Shown: positions 9,446-18,610, counted from the stretch's first letter. The stretch: DNA of 64,000 bases from JADJPO01 sp963724535 (GCA_963724535.1 CAVRVD010000026.1:62001-126000); one strand, 5' to 3'. Translations and numbers: made by a program. The notes: generated by a model from the letters alone, not told the origin.

Positions 9446-10560
9446 AGTACATCGACGAGTTCCACGACCCGGTGCTGGCCCGTCGGCTGCTCGAGGACAT
9501 CGCCGCTACCGTCACCCGGCCCTGGGCAGTCATGGAGGTCTGCGGCGGGCAGACGCACTCGATCATCCGGCACGGCATCGACCAGCTGCTACCCGAGCAG
9601 ATCGAGCTGATCCACGGGCCCGGCTGCCCGGTCTGCGTCACCCCGCTGGAGACCATCGACCAGGCCCTGGAGATCGCCGCCCGGCCCGGGGTGGTGTTCT
9701 GCTCGTTCGGCGACATGCTCCGGGTGCCGGGCAGCGAGGTGGACCTGTTCCGGGTCAAGAGCGCCGGCGGCGACGTCCGGGTCGTCTACTCACCCCTGGA
9801 CGCCCTCGAGCTGGCCAGGGCCAACCCGGACAAGGAGGTGGTCTTCTTCGGCATCGGCTTCGAGACCACCGCGCCGCCGAACGCGATGACCGTCTACCAG
9901 GCCAAGCGGCTCGGCATCACCAACTTCAGCCTGCTGGTCTCGCATGTGCGGGTGCCGCCGGCGATCGAGGCGATCATGGCCTCGCCCAGCTGCCGGGTCC
10001 AGGCGTTCCTGGCAGCCGGGCACGTCTGCTCGGTGATGGGTACGCAGGAGTACCCGCCGCTGGCCCAGCGGTACGGCGTCCCGATCGTGGTCACCGGTTT
10101 CGAGCCGTTGGACATCCTCGAGGGCATCCGCCGAGCCGTCGGTCAGCTCGAGTCCGGACGGCATGAGGTCGACAACGCCTACCCAAGAGCCGTTCCACCG
10201 CAAGGCAACCCGGCTGCTCAGGCGATGTTGGCCGACGTCTTCGAGGTCACCGACCGGGCCTGGCGCGGGATCGGGGTGATCCCGCAGTCCGGGTGGCGGC
10301 TGTCCGAGCGCTACCGTGACTTCGACGCCGAGCACCGCTTCCAGGTCAGCGGCATCCGCACCCAGGAGTCGCCGCTCTGCCGCAGCGGTGAGGTGTTGCA
10401 GGGACTGATCAAGCCGCACGAGTGCGTCGCGTTCGGCACCGCCTGCACCCCGCGCACCCCGCTCGGAGCGACCATGGTCAGTAGCGAAGGTGCCTGCGCC
10501 GCGTACTACCTCTACCGCCGCCTCGGCGGCGCGTCGAAGGAGCCGGTCGGTGTCGGCTGA
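9442..10560 (+). CDS. hypD: Hydrogenase formation protein HypD
   Basis: [4Fe-4S] scaffold on which the Fe(CN)2CO moiety is built together with HypC. 372 residues, normal length. Visible motifs are EVCGGQTH (Cys34), GPGCPVCVTP (Cys62 and Cys65), GFETTAP, and a C-terminal segment with the cluster-binding cysteines (SPLCRSGEVLQG, ECVAFGTAC, EGACAAYY). GTG start overlaps the hypC stop. The last 11 nt overlap hypE. Confidence 0.97.
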   Translation: MKYIDEFHDPVLARRLLEDIAATVTRPWAVMEVCGGQTHSIIRHGIDQLLPEQIELIHGPGCPVCVTPLETIDQALEIAARPGVVFCSFGDMLRVPGSEVDLFRVKSAGGDVRVVYSPLDALELARANPDKEVVFFGIGFETTAPPNAMTVYQAKRLGITNFSLLVSHVRVPPAIEAIMASPSCRVQAFLAAGHVCSVMGTQEYPPLAQRYGVPIVVTGFEPLDILEGIRRAVGQLESGRHEVDNAYPRAVPPQGNPAAQAMLADVFEVTDRAWRGIGVIPQSGWRLSERYRDFDAEHRFQVSGIRTQESPLCRSGEVLQGLIKPHECVAFGTACTPRTPLGATMVSSEGACAAYYLYRRLGGASKEPVGVG

Positions 10561-11623
10561 GGCGTCCGGTGCCCCTGTCGACATCGACGGCTGGTCCTGC
10601 CCGCTGCCGTTGCGCGACTCCCCGGTCGTGGTCCTCGGCCACGGCGGTGGCGGGGCGATGTCCGCCGAGCTGGTCGAGCACCTGTTCCTGCCCGCGCTGG
10701 GTGCCGACCGGCCGGCCGAGCTCACCGACTCCGCGGTGCTGAGGCTGGGGGGTGCCCGGCTGGCCTTCTCCACCGACTCCTACGTGGTCCGACCGATGTT
10801 CTTCCCCGGCGGCTCGATCGGCGATCTGGCAGTCAACGGGACCGTCAACGACCTGGCCATGAGCGGTGCCGTCCCGGCCGTGTTGTCCTGCGGGTTCATC
10901 CTCGAGGAGGGTACCGAGTTGGAGGTCGTGGGCCGCATCGCCCAGGCGATGGGCCGGGCCGCCCGGCGGGCCGGGGTCAGGGTGGTCACCGGTGACACCA
11001 AGGTGGTCGACGCCGGTCACGGCGACCAGGTGTACGTCAACACCGCCGGGATCGGGCTGGTGCCGGACGGCGTGGACATCCGCCCGCAGCGGGCACACCC
11101 CGGCGACGTGGTCATCGTCAGCGGTGACCTCGGTGTGCACGGCGTGGCGGTGCTGAGTGTGCGAGAAGGCCTGCAGTTCGGCACCGACGTGGTCAGTGAC
11201 ACCGCACCCTTGCATGACCTGGTCGCGTCGATGCTGACCGCCTGCCCGGACCTGCACGTGCTGCGGGACCCCACCCGAGGCGGGCTGGCGGCGGCGCTGA
11301 ACGAGATCGCGGTGGCCTCGGGCACCGGGGTCGAGCTGGTCGAGACGTCGCTACCGGTGCCGCCCGAGGTGTCCGCCGCCTGCGGCTTCCTCGGCCTCGA
11401 CCCGCTCTACGTGGCCAACGAGGGCAAGCTGGTGGCGATCGCGCCGCGGGAGCATGCCGACGCCGTCCTGGCCACGATGCACGCTCACCAGGACGGACGC
11501 GGAGCTCGGGTGGTCGGGGAGGTCGTCGAGGACCATCCCGGCATGGTGGTCACGCGGACCGGGCTCGGCGGCACCCGGGTGGTGGACCTGCCGCTCGGCG
11601 AGGTGCTGCCCCGGATCTGCTGA
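10550..11623 (+). CDS. hypE: Hydrogenase maturation protein HypE
   Basis: ATP-dependent dehydratase that converts the carbamoylated C-terminal cysteine, made by HypF, into a thiocyanate for cyanide transfer. 357 residues with the AIR-synthase-like fold: glycine-rich GHGGGGAM near the start, the Asp-rich STDSYVVRP, and the obligatory C-terminal ...PRIC. GTG 10550 is chosen because it overlaps the hypD stop and leaves a normal N-terminus; an earlier ATG in frame (10490) would lie deep inside hypD. Last gene of the operon. Convergent with the kinase gene 30 bp away. Confidence 0.96.
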   Translation: MSAEASGAPVDIDGWSCPLPLRDSPVVVLGHGGGGAMSAELVEHLFLPALGADRPAELTDSAVLRLGGARLAFSTDSYVVRPMFFPGGSIGDLAVNGTVNDLAMSGAVPAVLSCGFILEEGTELEVVGRIAQAMGRAARRAGVRVVTGDTKVVDAGHGDQVYVNTAGIGLVPDGVDIRPQRAHPGDVVIVSGDLGVHGVAVLSVREGLQFGTDVVSDTAPLHDLVASMLTACPDLHVLRDPTRGGLAAALNEIAVASGTGVELVETSLPVPPEVSAACGFLGLDPLYVANEGKLVAIAPREHADAVLATMHAHQDGRGARVVGEVVEDHPGMVVTRTGLGGTRVVDLPLGEVLPRIC

Positions 11624-11627
11624 CGCC

Positions 11628-11645
11628 GACCTGTTGGCCCAGGTC
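11628..11645. terminator. Weak inverted repeat between hypE and the kinase gene
   Basis: GACCTG, 6-nt loop, CAGGTC: a six-base-pair stem in the 30-bp convergent gap. There is no U-tract, so intrinsic termination is only a guess. Confidence 0.25.
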
Positions 11646-11653
11646 AGGCCAGG

Positions 11654-13366
11654 TCAGTCGCCCGGCGGGCTGCTCGTGGGTGACGAGGTCGACCGCGTCG
11701 GCGCGGGACTGGTCGACGAACCACCCAGACCGCCACCACCGGTGCCCGAGGAGACCGAGGGTGACCCGCTCCCGGCGGTTGGGCTCGAGCTGGGCGGTGG
11801 GGTGCTGGTACTGGCCGTCGGGGTCGCGCTGGGTGACGGGCTGGCCTTGGTCCCGCTGGGCGAGGGGGACGAGCTGGGTGAGGGGGAGGAGCTGGCGGAC
11901 GGCGTCGAGGACGGTGGGGGGGCCTTCGTGGTCGCGGTGGGTGCCGTGGTGTCCACTCCGACGGGGTTGACCTTGCGCGGCATCTGGATCGGCGCGGGCT
12001 GGTCGAGCTGTGCCTGCCAGTCGGCCGAGGGACCGGAGGCCGGGGGCACGTCTGCACCGGCACCCAGCGCGGCGCCGGAGCTGCCGACGTCGCTGAGCGT
12101 CGCGTCCACCGTGGTCGGTGCGAAGGGCTCGTCGTCCCTGCCGAACCCGAGTACCTGCGACGCTCCGATCAGACCGATCACCAGGGCGAAGCCGGCGGCG
12201 GCGAGCCCGGCCGTGCTCAGCCCGAGCACGTGGCCGTCGCGGTCGGTGGAACCGCCCCTGGGCGGGGTCGGCACGGCGTGCCGGGCCGACCGGATGACCG
12301 TGGTCGCCGGGTCGTAGCCGGACGGCGGCGGAACGGCGACCGGTGACGGAGCGGGGTGCGGCACCGGCTCGTGGTTGCGCTGGGCAGGCACGATGGGCTC
12401 GCCCGACTCGCTGCCCCGGGCCAGGGAGCGCAGCGCCCCGGCCGCGGTCGAGGCGTCCGGTCGGTTCTGCGGGTCGGCGTCGGTCATCGCCGTGAGTAGG
12501 TCCGACCACGTCGGGCCGAGCTCGGCGGGCACCTCAGGCGGCCGGGAGAGGCGGGCGACCGCCGACTCCACGGGCGCGCCGGGGAACTCCCGGTGTCCGG
12601 TGATCGACTCCAGGAGCACCAGGCCGAGGGCGTACACGTCGACCGCGGGGGTCGCCGAACGGCCCTGGACCTGCTCCGGGGACAGGTAGGCGGCGGTGCC
12701 GAGCAGGGCCCCGGTCGCGGTCATTCGGGTGGAGTCGACGATCTGGGCGACACCGAAGTCGGACAGGTAGGTGCCGCCGTGCGAGTCCAGCAGCACGTTG
12801 CTCGGCTTGACGTCCCGGTGGACGATCCCGAGGCCGTGGATGTACGCGAGCCCGTCGGCGATCTGGGCACCGATCGCGGCGATCCGCGCCGGCGGCTGGC
12901 CGCCGTCCAGGTCGGCCAGGGTGCCGCCGTCGATGAGCTGCATGGCACACCAGGGCTGCGCGTCGTTCTGGCCGCCGTCGTACAGTGCCACCAGGTGCGG
13001 GTGGGTCAGCCCGGCCAGGGTGTGGATCTCGCCGAGGAACCGCTTGCGGTCGGCGTGCCGGTCGGTGCCGGGTCGGAAGACCTTGACCGCGACCTCGCGG
13101 GCGAGCACCTGGTCCATCGCCCGGTAGACGTCGGCCATGCCGCCTCGACCGATCACCCCGACGAGCCGGTACCGTCCGCGCAGCAGGGAGCCGATGGTGA
13201 TCGCGTCCGTGGTCGGACCGCCGTCGTGACCGTACGTCGCACCGGCGGCCGCGGTGCCCGGCGCGGGCTCGTCGTGCCGAACGATGCGCAGGTCGTCAAC
13301 GGCTTCGGCCGGTCTGTCGGTCGACAGGTGTGGGAGCCCGTGCGAGTCGTGGTGGTACTGACTCAC
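11654..13366 (-). CDS. Transmembrane serine/threonine protein kinase (PknB type)
   Basis: Receptor-like eukaryotic-type kinase. The kinase domain spans about residues 64-320, with GRGGMADVY glycine loop, catalytic Lys95, HRDVKPSNVLL and DFGVAQ. A single transmembrane segment follows near residue 400. The ~150-residue extracellular part has no PASTA repeats and is dominated by Ser/Pro/Thr low complexity, so it may thread through the cell wall rather than bind muropeptide. GTG start at 13366 has GAGGAGG about 10-16 nt upstream. Divergent from metB. Confidence 0.93.
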   Translation of the reverse strand: MSQYHHDSHGLPHLSTDRPAEAVDDLRIVRHDEPAPGTAAAGATYGHDGGPTTDAITIGSLLRGRYRLVGVIGRGGMADVYRAMDQVLAREVAVKVFRPGTDRHADRKRFLGEIHTLAGLTHPHLVALYDGGQNDAQPWCAMQLIDGGTLADLDGGQPPARIAAIGAQIADGLAYIHGLGIVHRDVKPSNVLLDSHGGTYLSDFGVAQIVDSTRMTATGALLGTAAYLSPEQVQGRSATPAVDVYALGLVLLESITGHREFPGAPVESAVARLSRPPEVPAELGPTWSDLLTAMTDADPQNRPDASTAAGALRSLARGSESGEPIVPAQRNHEPVPHPAPSPVAVPPPSGYDPATTVIRSARHAVPTPPRGGSTDRDGHVLGLSTAGLAAAGFALVIGLIGASQVLGFGRDDEPFAPTTVDATLSDVGSSGAALGAGADVPPASGPSADWQAQLDQPAPIQMPRKVNPVGVDTTAPTATTKAPPPSSTPSASSSPSPSSSPSPSGTKASPSPSATPTASTSTPPPSSSPTAGSGSPSVSSGTGGGGLGGSSTSPAPTRSTSSPTSSPPGD

Positions 13367-13547
13367 GGCGCCCCCTCCTCCTCAACATGGCTCGTGGCGG
13401 TTCTTGCCAGTGGACCAACTTACAGTCCCGGGCGCAGCCAGGTCCCATCCTGGGAGGCGGACTCCGGTTGCGAATGCGTCACGGAGAGACGCCGGGCGGC
13501 CCCGGCGCGTCCGCGCCGCTGCCGCGCCGAGGGGCGCCGAGCAGGCG

Positions 13548-13553
13548 TACCGT
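13548..13553 (+). promoter_or_regulatory. Candidate -10 element for leaderless metB
   Basis: TACCGT followed by 6 nt and the GTG of metB, with no Shine-Dalgarno. Same geometry as at several other genes in this window. Confidence 0.5.
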
Positions 13554-13559
13554 GGCCCG

Positions 13560-14858
13560 GTGAGCGATGCCTTGTCCCCCCGTCAGCCCTGCGCCCAGCC
13601 GCCGACCCGGATGCCCGAAACGGCTTGCGGTCCAGGCGCACTGGAGTGGTCCGGCCGCGGTTTCTCCACCCGGGCGATCCACGCCGGAAGCGACCCGGAC
13701 CCGGCGACCGGGGCGGTGGTCACGCCGATCTACCAGGTCAGCACCTACGCGCAGGACGGTGTGGGCGGACTGCGCACCGGACTCGGCACCGGTTATGAGT
13801 ACTCCCGCAGCGCCAACCCGACCCGGACCGCGCTAGAGGACTGCCTGGCCGCGGTCGAGTCGCCGCCGAGTGGTCGGCTGGTGCGGGCCTTCGCCTTCGC
13901 CTCGGGGCTGGCCGCCGAGGACACCCTAATCCGGTCGGCGGTGGCGCCGGGCGACCACGTCGTGCTCGGCGACGACGCTTATGGCGGCTCCTACCGGCTG
14001 ATCGCACGCGTGGCCGGCCCCTGGGGCGTCGGGCACACCCCGGTGCCGATGCACGACGTGGACGCCGTGGCGGCGGCCATCCGGCCCGGGCAGACCCGGC
14101 TGGTCTGGGTGGAGACCCCGACCAACCCGCTGCTGTCGATCGCCGATATCGCGACCCTGGCCCTCATCGCCCACGACGGCGGGGCCCTGCTCGTGGTCGA
14201 CAACACCTTCGCCACCCCGTACCTGCAGAACCCGTTGGCCCTGGGGGCCGATGTCGTCGTCCACTCCACCACCAAGTACGCCGGCGGGCACAGCGACGTC
14301 GTCGGCGGGGCCCTGGTGGTCGGCGACGCTCAGGTGCCCTGGCTGGACGGTGCCGGCGAGGTGGGACCCGCCCTGGCCGAACGGGTCGCCTTCCACCAGA
14401 ACGCCCTGGGCGCCGTGGCGGGACCCTTCGACGCCTGGCTGGTGCAGCGCGGCCTGAAGACCCTCGCGGTCCGCATGGAGCGGCACTGCGACAACGCCGA
14501 GCGGGTCGTCGACTTCCTGGTCGAGCACCCCCGGGTGCACCAGGTGCTCTACCCCGGACTCGTCGACCACCCCGGCCACGACATCGCCCAGAAGCAGATG
14601 CGCCGCTTCGGCGGCATGGTCAGCATCCGGGTCGCCGGTGGCGAGCAGGCGGCACTGCAGGTGTGCCGGCGCGCCGAGGTGTTCACCCTGGCCGAGTCCC
14701 TCGGCGGCGTGGAGAGTCTCATCGAGCACCCGGGCCGGATGACCCACGCCTCGGTGGCCGGCTCAGCCCTGGAGGTGCCGGCCGACCTGGTCCGGCTGTC
14801 GGTGGGGCTGGAGGATGCCGACGACCTGGTCGCCGACCTGGACCGGGCCCTGGGCTGA
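13560..14858 (+). CDS. metB: Cystathionine gamma-synthase / trans-sulfuration PLP enzyme
   Basis: PLP enzyme of the Cys/Met metabolism family, joining an activated homoserine ester and cysteine into cystathionine. The family motifs YEYSRSANPTR, VDNTFATPYLQ and the PLP-lysine motif HSTTKYAGGH are intact, as is the late SLGGVESLIEHP. 432 residues counted from GTG 13560; the first ~30 are not conserved and ATG 13608 is an alternative start. Family members with gamma-lyase activity look alike, so the name relies on context: the gene sits beside greA-mca-type backbone genes as metB does in mycobacteria. Confidence 0.88.
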   Translation: MSDALSPRQPCAQPPTRMPETACGPGALEWSGRGFSTRAIHAGSDPDPATGAVVTPIYQVSTYAQDGVGGLRTGLGTGYEYSRSANPTRTALEDCLAAVESPPSGRLVRAFAFASGLAAEDTLIRSAVAPGDHVVLGDDAYGGSYRLIARVAGPWGVGHTPVPMHDVDAVAAAIRPGQTRLVWVETPTNPLLSIADIATLALIAHDGGALLVVDNTFATPYLQNPLALGADVVVHSTTKYAGGHSDVVGGALVVGDAQVPWLDGAGEVGPALAERVAFHQNALGAVAGPFDAWLVQRGLKTLAVRMERHCDNAERVVDFLVEHPRVHQVLYPGLVDHPGHDIAQKQMRRFGGMVSIRVAGGEQAALQVCRRAEVFTLAESLGGVESLIEHPGRMTHASVAGSALEVPADLVRLSVGLEDADDLVADLDRALG

Positions 14859-14910
14859 TCCGGGCTCCCCGGGCCGCGGGTCCTGCCGCCGCGTGATGCC
14901 CGGGGTTCGG

Positions 14911-14916
14911 TAGCGT
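14911..14916 (+). promoter_or_regulatory. Candidate -10 element upstream of the GlmL-like gene
   Basis: TAGCGT ends 8 nt before the ATG at 14925; no Shine-Dalgarno is visible. Compatible with a leaderless or near-leaderless transcript. Confidence 0.4.
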
Positions 14917-14924
14917 CACCGCCG

Positions 14925-16310
14925 ATGGGTGCCCTGCTATGCGTGGACGTCGGCTCCACCTACACCAAGGCCGTCCTGGTCGACCCCGCCGACGGCGCGG
15001 TGCTGGGCGCCGCATCGACACCTACGGTCCTGCCGCCGGCCGGCGACGTCCTGGACGGCCTCGAGCAGCTGCGTGGCCGACTCGCGGCCGCCGCCGGCCT
15101 GGCCGTCGCCGAGGTGTCGGCGGAGGAGCTGCTGGTCTGTTCGAGCGCCGGCGGCGGGCTACGGCTGGCCGTGGTCGGCTACGAGCCGGATATCAGTGCC
15201 CTGGCCGGGCACCGGGTGGCGCTGACCGCCGGCGGCGCCGTCGTCCACGTGCACAGCGGCGAGCTGGACTGGGCCGGGCTGACCGCGCTGCGCGAGGCGC
15301 GCGCCGACGTCGTGCTGCTCGTCGGCGGCACCGACGGCGGCAACGCCAAGGTGCTGCTGCACAATGCCCGCCGGCTGGCCGGGGAGAAACGCGCCGTGCC
15401 GGTGGTGCTGGCCGGCAACGCCGACGCCGCGCCGGACGCCGCCGCGCTGCTGCGCGGCCGGGGGCGCACTGTCGAGGTGGTGGACAACGTGCTGCCCCGG
15501 GTCGGGACGGTCGCGCCGGCTCCGGCCCGGGCCGCGATCCGGGACCTGTTCCTGCGCCATGTGATCGGCGGTCGCTCCCTGTCCCGGCGCCGGCTCGACG
15601 GGATGTCCTTCCCCCGGTTGGTGCGAGCCGCGACCCCGGATGCGATGCTCACCGGGGTCGGGGTGCTCGCCGAGGCGCTCGGTGACGTCCTCGTGGTCGA
15701 CGTCGGCGGGGCGACGACCGATGTCTACTCGGCGCTCGGCTCGGCCGCACTCGCCGACCTGCCGAGGTCCCCGGTGCAGACCCTGCCGCTGTCGCGCACC
15801 GTGGAGGCCGATCTCGGAATGCGCTGGGGCGCAATGTTCCTCATCGATGCCGCACTCGCCGAGGGCCTCGTGGACGGTCCGTTCGACGCGGTCTCCTCGA
15901 CCCGTCCGGAGTTGACCGACTACGCCGCCCTGGTCGCCGCCGAACCCGCCCGACTGCCCCAGGACGACGTCGAGGAGCGGCTGGAGGCGGACCTGGCCAC
16001 GCTGGCCGTCCGGGTCGCCGTGCGCCGCCACGGCCGGCCGACCCGACCGGGCGAGGCCGCTCGGCCGATGGAGCACCTGGCCTGGGTGGTCGGTAGCGGT
16101 GGAGTGCTCCGGCATGCCTCCGAGGCGGCGCGGCGCGCCGTCCTGGAGCCGTTGACCGGCGACCACGGCGGCGGCTGGGCGGTGCCGACCTCCGCCCGGC
16201 TGGCGGTCGATGAGACCTACCTGCTGTTCGCGGTGGGGTTGCTGGCGTCGCAGCACCCCGAACCGGCGGTGGCGCTGGCCGACCGGGTCCGGGCCGGGGA
16301 GCTGCGGTGA
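14925..16310 (+). CDS. Glutamate mutase L (GlmL/MutL) family ATPase
   Basis: 461 residues of the actin-like ASKHA ATPase fold. An N-terminal phosphate-1 motif VDVGSTYTKAVLV and a second VVDVGGATTDVYS in the middle match the GlmL family, which is encoded with the B12-dependent glutamate mutase in clostridia and is thought to protect or reactivate it. No mutase subunit gene is in the window. It overlaps ilvA by 4 bp, so the two are coupled, and its role may relate to amino-acid catabolism. Distinct from the DNA mismatch repair protein also called MutL. Confidence 0.88.
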   Translation: MGALLCVDVGSTYTKAVLVDPADGAVLGAASTPTVLPPAGDVLDGLEQLRGRLAAAAGLAVAEVSAEELLVCSSAGGGLRLAVVGYEPDISALAGHRVALTAGGAVVHVHSGELDWAGLTALREARADVVLLVGGTDGGNAKVLLHNARRLAGEKRAVPVVLAGNADAAPDAAALLRGRGRTVEVVDNVLPRVGTVAPAPARAAIRDLFLRHVIGGRSLSRRRLDGMSFPRLVRAATPDAMLTGVGVLAEALGDVLVVDVGGATTDVYSALGSAALADLPRSPVQTLPLSRTVEADLGMRWGAMFLIDAALAEGLVDGPFDAVSSTRPELTDYAALVAAEPARLPQDDVEERLEADLATLAVRVAVRRHGRPTRPGEAARPMEHLAWVVGSGGVLRHASEAARRAVLEPLTGDHGGGWAVPTSARLAVDETYLLFAVGLLASQHPEPAVALADRVRAGELR

Positions 16311-17560
16311 CGCCGGCCGCCGCAGTCCCCTCCGTCGAGGACGTGCGGCGGGCGGCCGACCGGCTGCGCGGGGTGGTCCGGTGCACCGCTCTGGAGCCGT
16401 GCCGGGTGCTCGCCGAGCGGCTCGGCTCGCCGGTGCTGCTCAAGTACGAGAACCGGCAGCGGACCGGCTCGTTCAAGCTGCGCGGGGCATACACCCGGAT
16501 GGTGCGGCTGAGCGCCGAGGAGCGCGACCGAGGGGTGGTGGCGGCCAGTGCCGGCAACCACGCCCAGGGGGTGGCCCTGGCCGCCGGGCTGCTGGGGATC
16601 CGGGCCACCGTGTTCATGCCGGTCGGCGCCCCGCTGCCGAAGATCGCCGCCACCCGCGGCTACGGCGGTCACGTCGAGATGGTCGGGGCGAGCGTGACCG
16701 AGGCGCTCGCCGCCGCCGCGGAGCACGCCCGCCGCACCGGGGCCGTGCTGGTGCACCCGTTCGACCACCCGGACGTCATCGCCGGCCAGGGCAGCCTGGC
16801 GCTGGAACTGCTCGACCAGTGCCCCGAGCTGGCGCCGGGCGGGTCCTCTCCGGGTTCGGGCACCGTGCTGGTCGCGGTCGGCGGCGGCGGCCTGGCCGCC
16901 GGCATCGCGGTGGTGATGAGTGCCCTCGCCCCGCAGGTACATCTGGTCGGCGTGCAGGCCGAGGGCGCGGCGTCGTTTCCCGCCTCGCTGGCCGCCGGTG
17001 CACCGACCACACTGACCGACCTGGCGACCATGGCCGACGGGATCGCCGTGGCCCGGCCCGGTGAGCACACCTTCCCGATCGTGCGTGAGCACGTCGACGA
17101 GGTGGTCACGGTCACCGAGGAGCAGATCTCCCGGGCGTTGTTGCTGCTGCTCGAGCGCGCCAAGACCGTCGTCGAGCCGGCCGGTGCGGTCGGCGTGGCC
17201 GCACTGCTCGACGAGGGCGTCGCCGCCCGGCTGCGCCCCCCGGTGGTGGCGGTGCTGTCCGGCGGCAACATCGACCCGCTGCTGCTGCTGCGGGTGATCG
17301 GGCACGGCATGGCGGCCGCCGGGCGCTACCTGCAGCTGCGGTTGCGACTGCCGGACCGACCCGGGTCCCTGGCCGCCCTGCTGGGCCGGCTGGCCGAGGG
17401 CCAGGCCAACGTGCTCGAGGTGGAGCACGTGCGCAGCGGGCCCCGGACGGCGATCGGCGAGGCCGAGGTGGAGGTGCGACTGGAGACCCGTGGTCAGGAG
17501 CACGCTCAGGACCTGGTCGCCATGCTCACCGAGGCCGGCTACGCCTGCACGGTGGACTGA
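16307..17560 (+). CDS. ilvA: Threonine ammonia-lyase with C-terminal ACT domain
   Basis: PLP enzyme that deaminates threonine to 2-oxobutyrate. The PLP lysine is Lys57 in TGSFKLRGA, the glycine loop is SAGNHAQGVA and the phosphate-binding motif GGGGLAAG lies near residue 190. A single ACT domain occupies about residues 335-415 (RLRLPDRPGSLAALL). 417 residues with one ACT domain fits the short 'catabolic-like' architecture common in actinomycetes rather than the 500-residue enzyme with two ACT-like domains. GTG start overlaps the upstream stop. Converges with greA across 72 bp. Confidence 0.93.
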   Translation: MTPAAAVPSVEDVRRAADRLRGVVRCTALEPCRVLAERLGSPVLLKYENRQRTGSFKLRGAYTRMVRLSAEERDRGVVAASAGNHAQGVALAAGLLGIRATVFMPVGAPLPKIAATRGYGGHVEMVGASVTEALAAAAEHARRTGAVLVHPFDHPDVIAGQGSLALELLDQCPELAPGGSSPGSGTVLVAVGGGGLAAGIAVVMSALAPQVHLVGVQAEGAASFPASLAAGAPTTLTDLATMADGIAVARPGEHTFPIVREHVDEVVTVTEEQISRALLLLLERAKTVVEPAGAVGVAALLDEGVAARLRPPVVAVLSGGNIDPLLLLRVIGHGMAAAGRYLQLRLRLPDRPGSLAALLGRLAEGQANVLEVEHVRSGPRTAIGEAEVEVRLETRGQEHAQDLVAMLTEAGYACTVD

Positions 17561-17632
17561 GCGTGGCCGGGCCGGACGGCCGCTGCGCGGGTCCGATGAG
17601 AAGCCGCACCTGGCAAGCGCGTCCCCGAACGG

Positions 17633-18124
17633 CTATGGCAGGAACGGCTTGGCCGACTTGATGACGACCTCGACCTCGCGCCCGTTGGGGGCCGTGTAGC
17701 TGCTCCGCTCACCGATCTTGCGGCCCAGGATCGCCGCCCCGAGCGGGCTCTTCTCGCTGTAGACGTCCAGGTCGGTGTCCCCGGAGACCTCACGGTGGCC
17801 GAGTAGGAAGACCATCTCGTCCCCGGCCAGGTCGACGGTGACGACCATGCCTGAGCGGACCCCGTCGTCCGCGCTGACCGGTGCCTCACCGACCTGGGCG
17901 ACGTGGAGCAGCTGCTCCAGCTGGCGGATCCGGGCCTCCTGCTTGCCCTGTTCCTCCTTGGCGGCGTGGTAACCGCCGTTCTCGCGAAGGTCGCCCTCCA
18001 TCCGCGCCTCTTCGATCTTCTTCGCGATCTCGACGCGGCCGCGCCCGGACAGATGGTCCAGCTCCGCGGCGAGCCGGTCGTAGGCCTCCTGGGTCAGCCA
18101 GGTCACGTTGCCGGTTTCGGTCAC
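17633..18124 (-). CDS. greA: Transcription elongation factor GreA
   Basis: 163 residues: an N-terminal antiparallel coiled coil (about residues 10-80, with acidic tip DLRENGGYHAAKEEQ) that enters the RNA polymerase secondary channel and stimulates cleavage of backtracked RNA, then the FKBP-like C-terminal domain (SPLGAAILGRKIGE). GTG start with GGGAG 6 nt upstream. A TAACCT at 18197-18202 on the minus strand is a possible -10. Downstream of DUF4307 on the same strand. Confidence 0.97.
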   Translation of the reverse strand: MTETGNVTWLTQEAYDRLAAELDHLSGRGRVEIAKKIEEARMEGDLRENGGYHAAKEEQGKQEARIRQLEQLLHVAQVGEAPVSADDGVRSGMVVTVDLAGDEMVFLLGHREVSGDTDLDVYSEKSPLGAAILGRKIGERSSYTAPNGREVEVVIKSAKPFLP

Positions 18125-18209
18125 GGTGCACTCCCAGAGGGCAGACAGGGTCGGGGATTGTCCGGCGGCGGACCAACTGCCGCAGCCGAACCATCAAGGT
18201 TAGCAAGCC

Positions 18210-18605
18210 CTACCGCAGCACGCAGTCGCGCACGCCGCCGGCCGTGGCCCGTTCTGAGGTGCGCATCTCCACCGTGGTGCGGACCACGCCGGTCCTCGCG
18301 GGCCCGACGACCACGTCCCGACGCCCGACCTCGGTGCGTACCTCGTTGACCACCCGGACCGTGCAGATCGCCTGGCGCCCCGGTGGCAGGCTGAGCTGGA
18401 AGGTGAGCGTGGCGGCCTCGTCCCCGGCGACGTCGACGCCCAGCTCGGTCCAGGTCAGCGCCGTCCGGCCGCGTTCGGTGGCCACCCACACGGCGAAGCC
18501 CACGGCGGTGACCACGAAGACGGCCAGGACGGCGAGCAGCGACCGTCGCGTCCGGACCGGGTCGCGGCGGCGTCCGTAGCGATCGGCGATGATGGGTGCG
18601 GACAC
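18210..18605 (-). CDS. DUF4307 membrane-anchored protein
   Basis: 131 residues: basic cytoplasmic start (DRYGRRRD), one membrane segment at about 22-41, and an extracytoplasmic beta-rich domain ending in a conserved Cys (VRDCVLR). Matches DUF4307, a family confined to actinobacteria and usually found between greA and mca, as here. Function unknown. Divergent from mca, with 41 bp between starts. Confidence 0.88.
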   Translation of the reverse strand: MSAPIIADRYGRRRDPVRTRRSLLAVLAVFVVTAVGFAVWVATERGRTALTWTELGVDVAGDEAATLTFQLSLPPGRQAICTVRVVNEVRTEVGRRDVVVGPARTGVVRTTVEMRTSERATAGGVRDCVLR

Positions 18606-18610
18606 GGATC

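Noticed and set aside
11880..12060. Protein-coding repeat in the kinase C-terminus as a separate repeat element
   Set aside because: The Ser/Pro/Thr runs are low complexity in the protein, without a defined DNA unit.
13138..13366. SAM or other riboswitch near metB
   Set aside because: No conserved aptamer; metB appears leaderless, which leaves no room for one.
14925..16310. DNA mismatch repair MutL
   Set aside because: The annotation name is shared, but the sequence has ASKHA actin-like motifs, not GHKL ATPase motifs.
17561..17632. Terminator between ilvA and greA
   Set aside because: The GC-rich stretch can pair in several weak ways but no single stable stem with a U-tract stands out.
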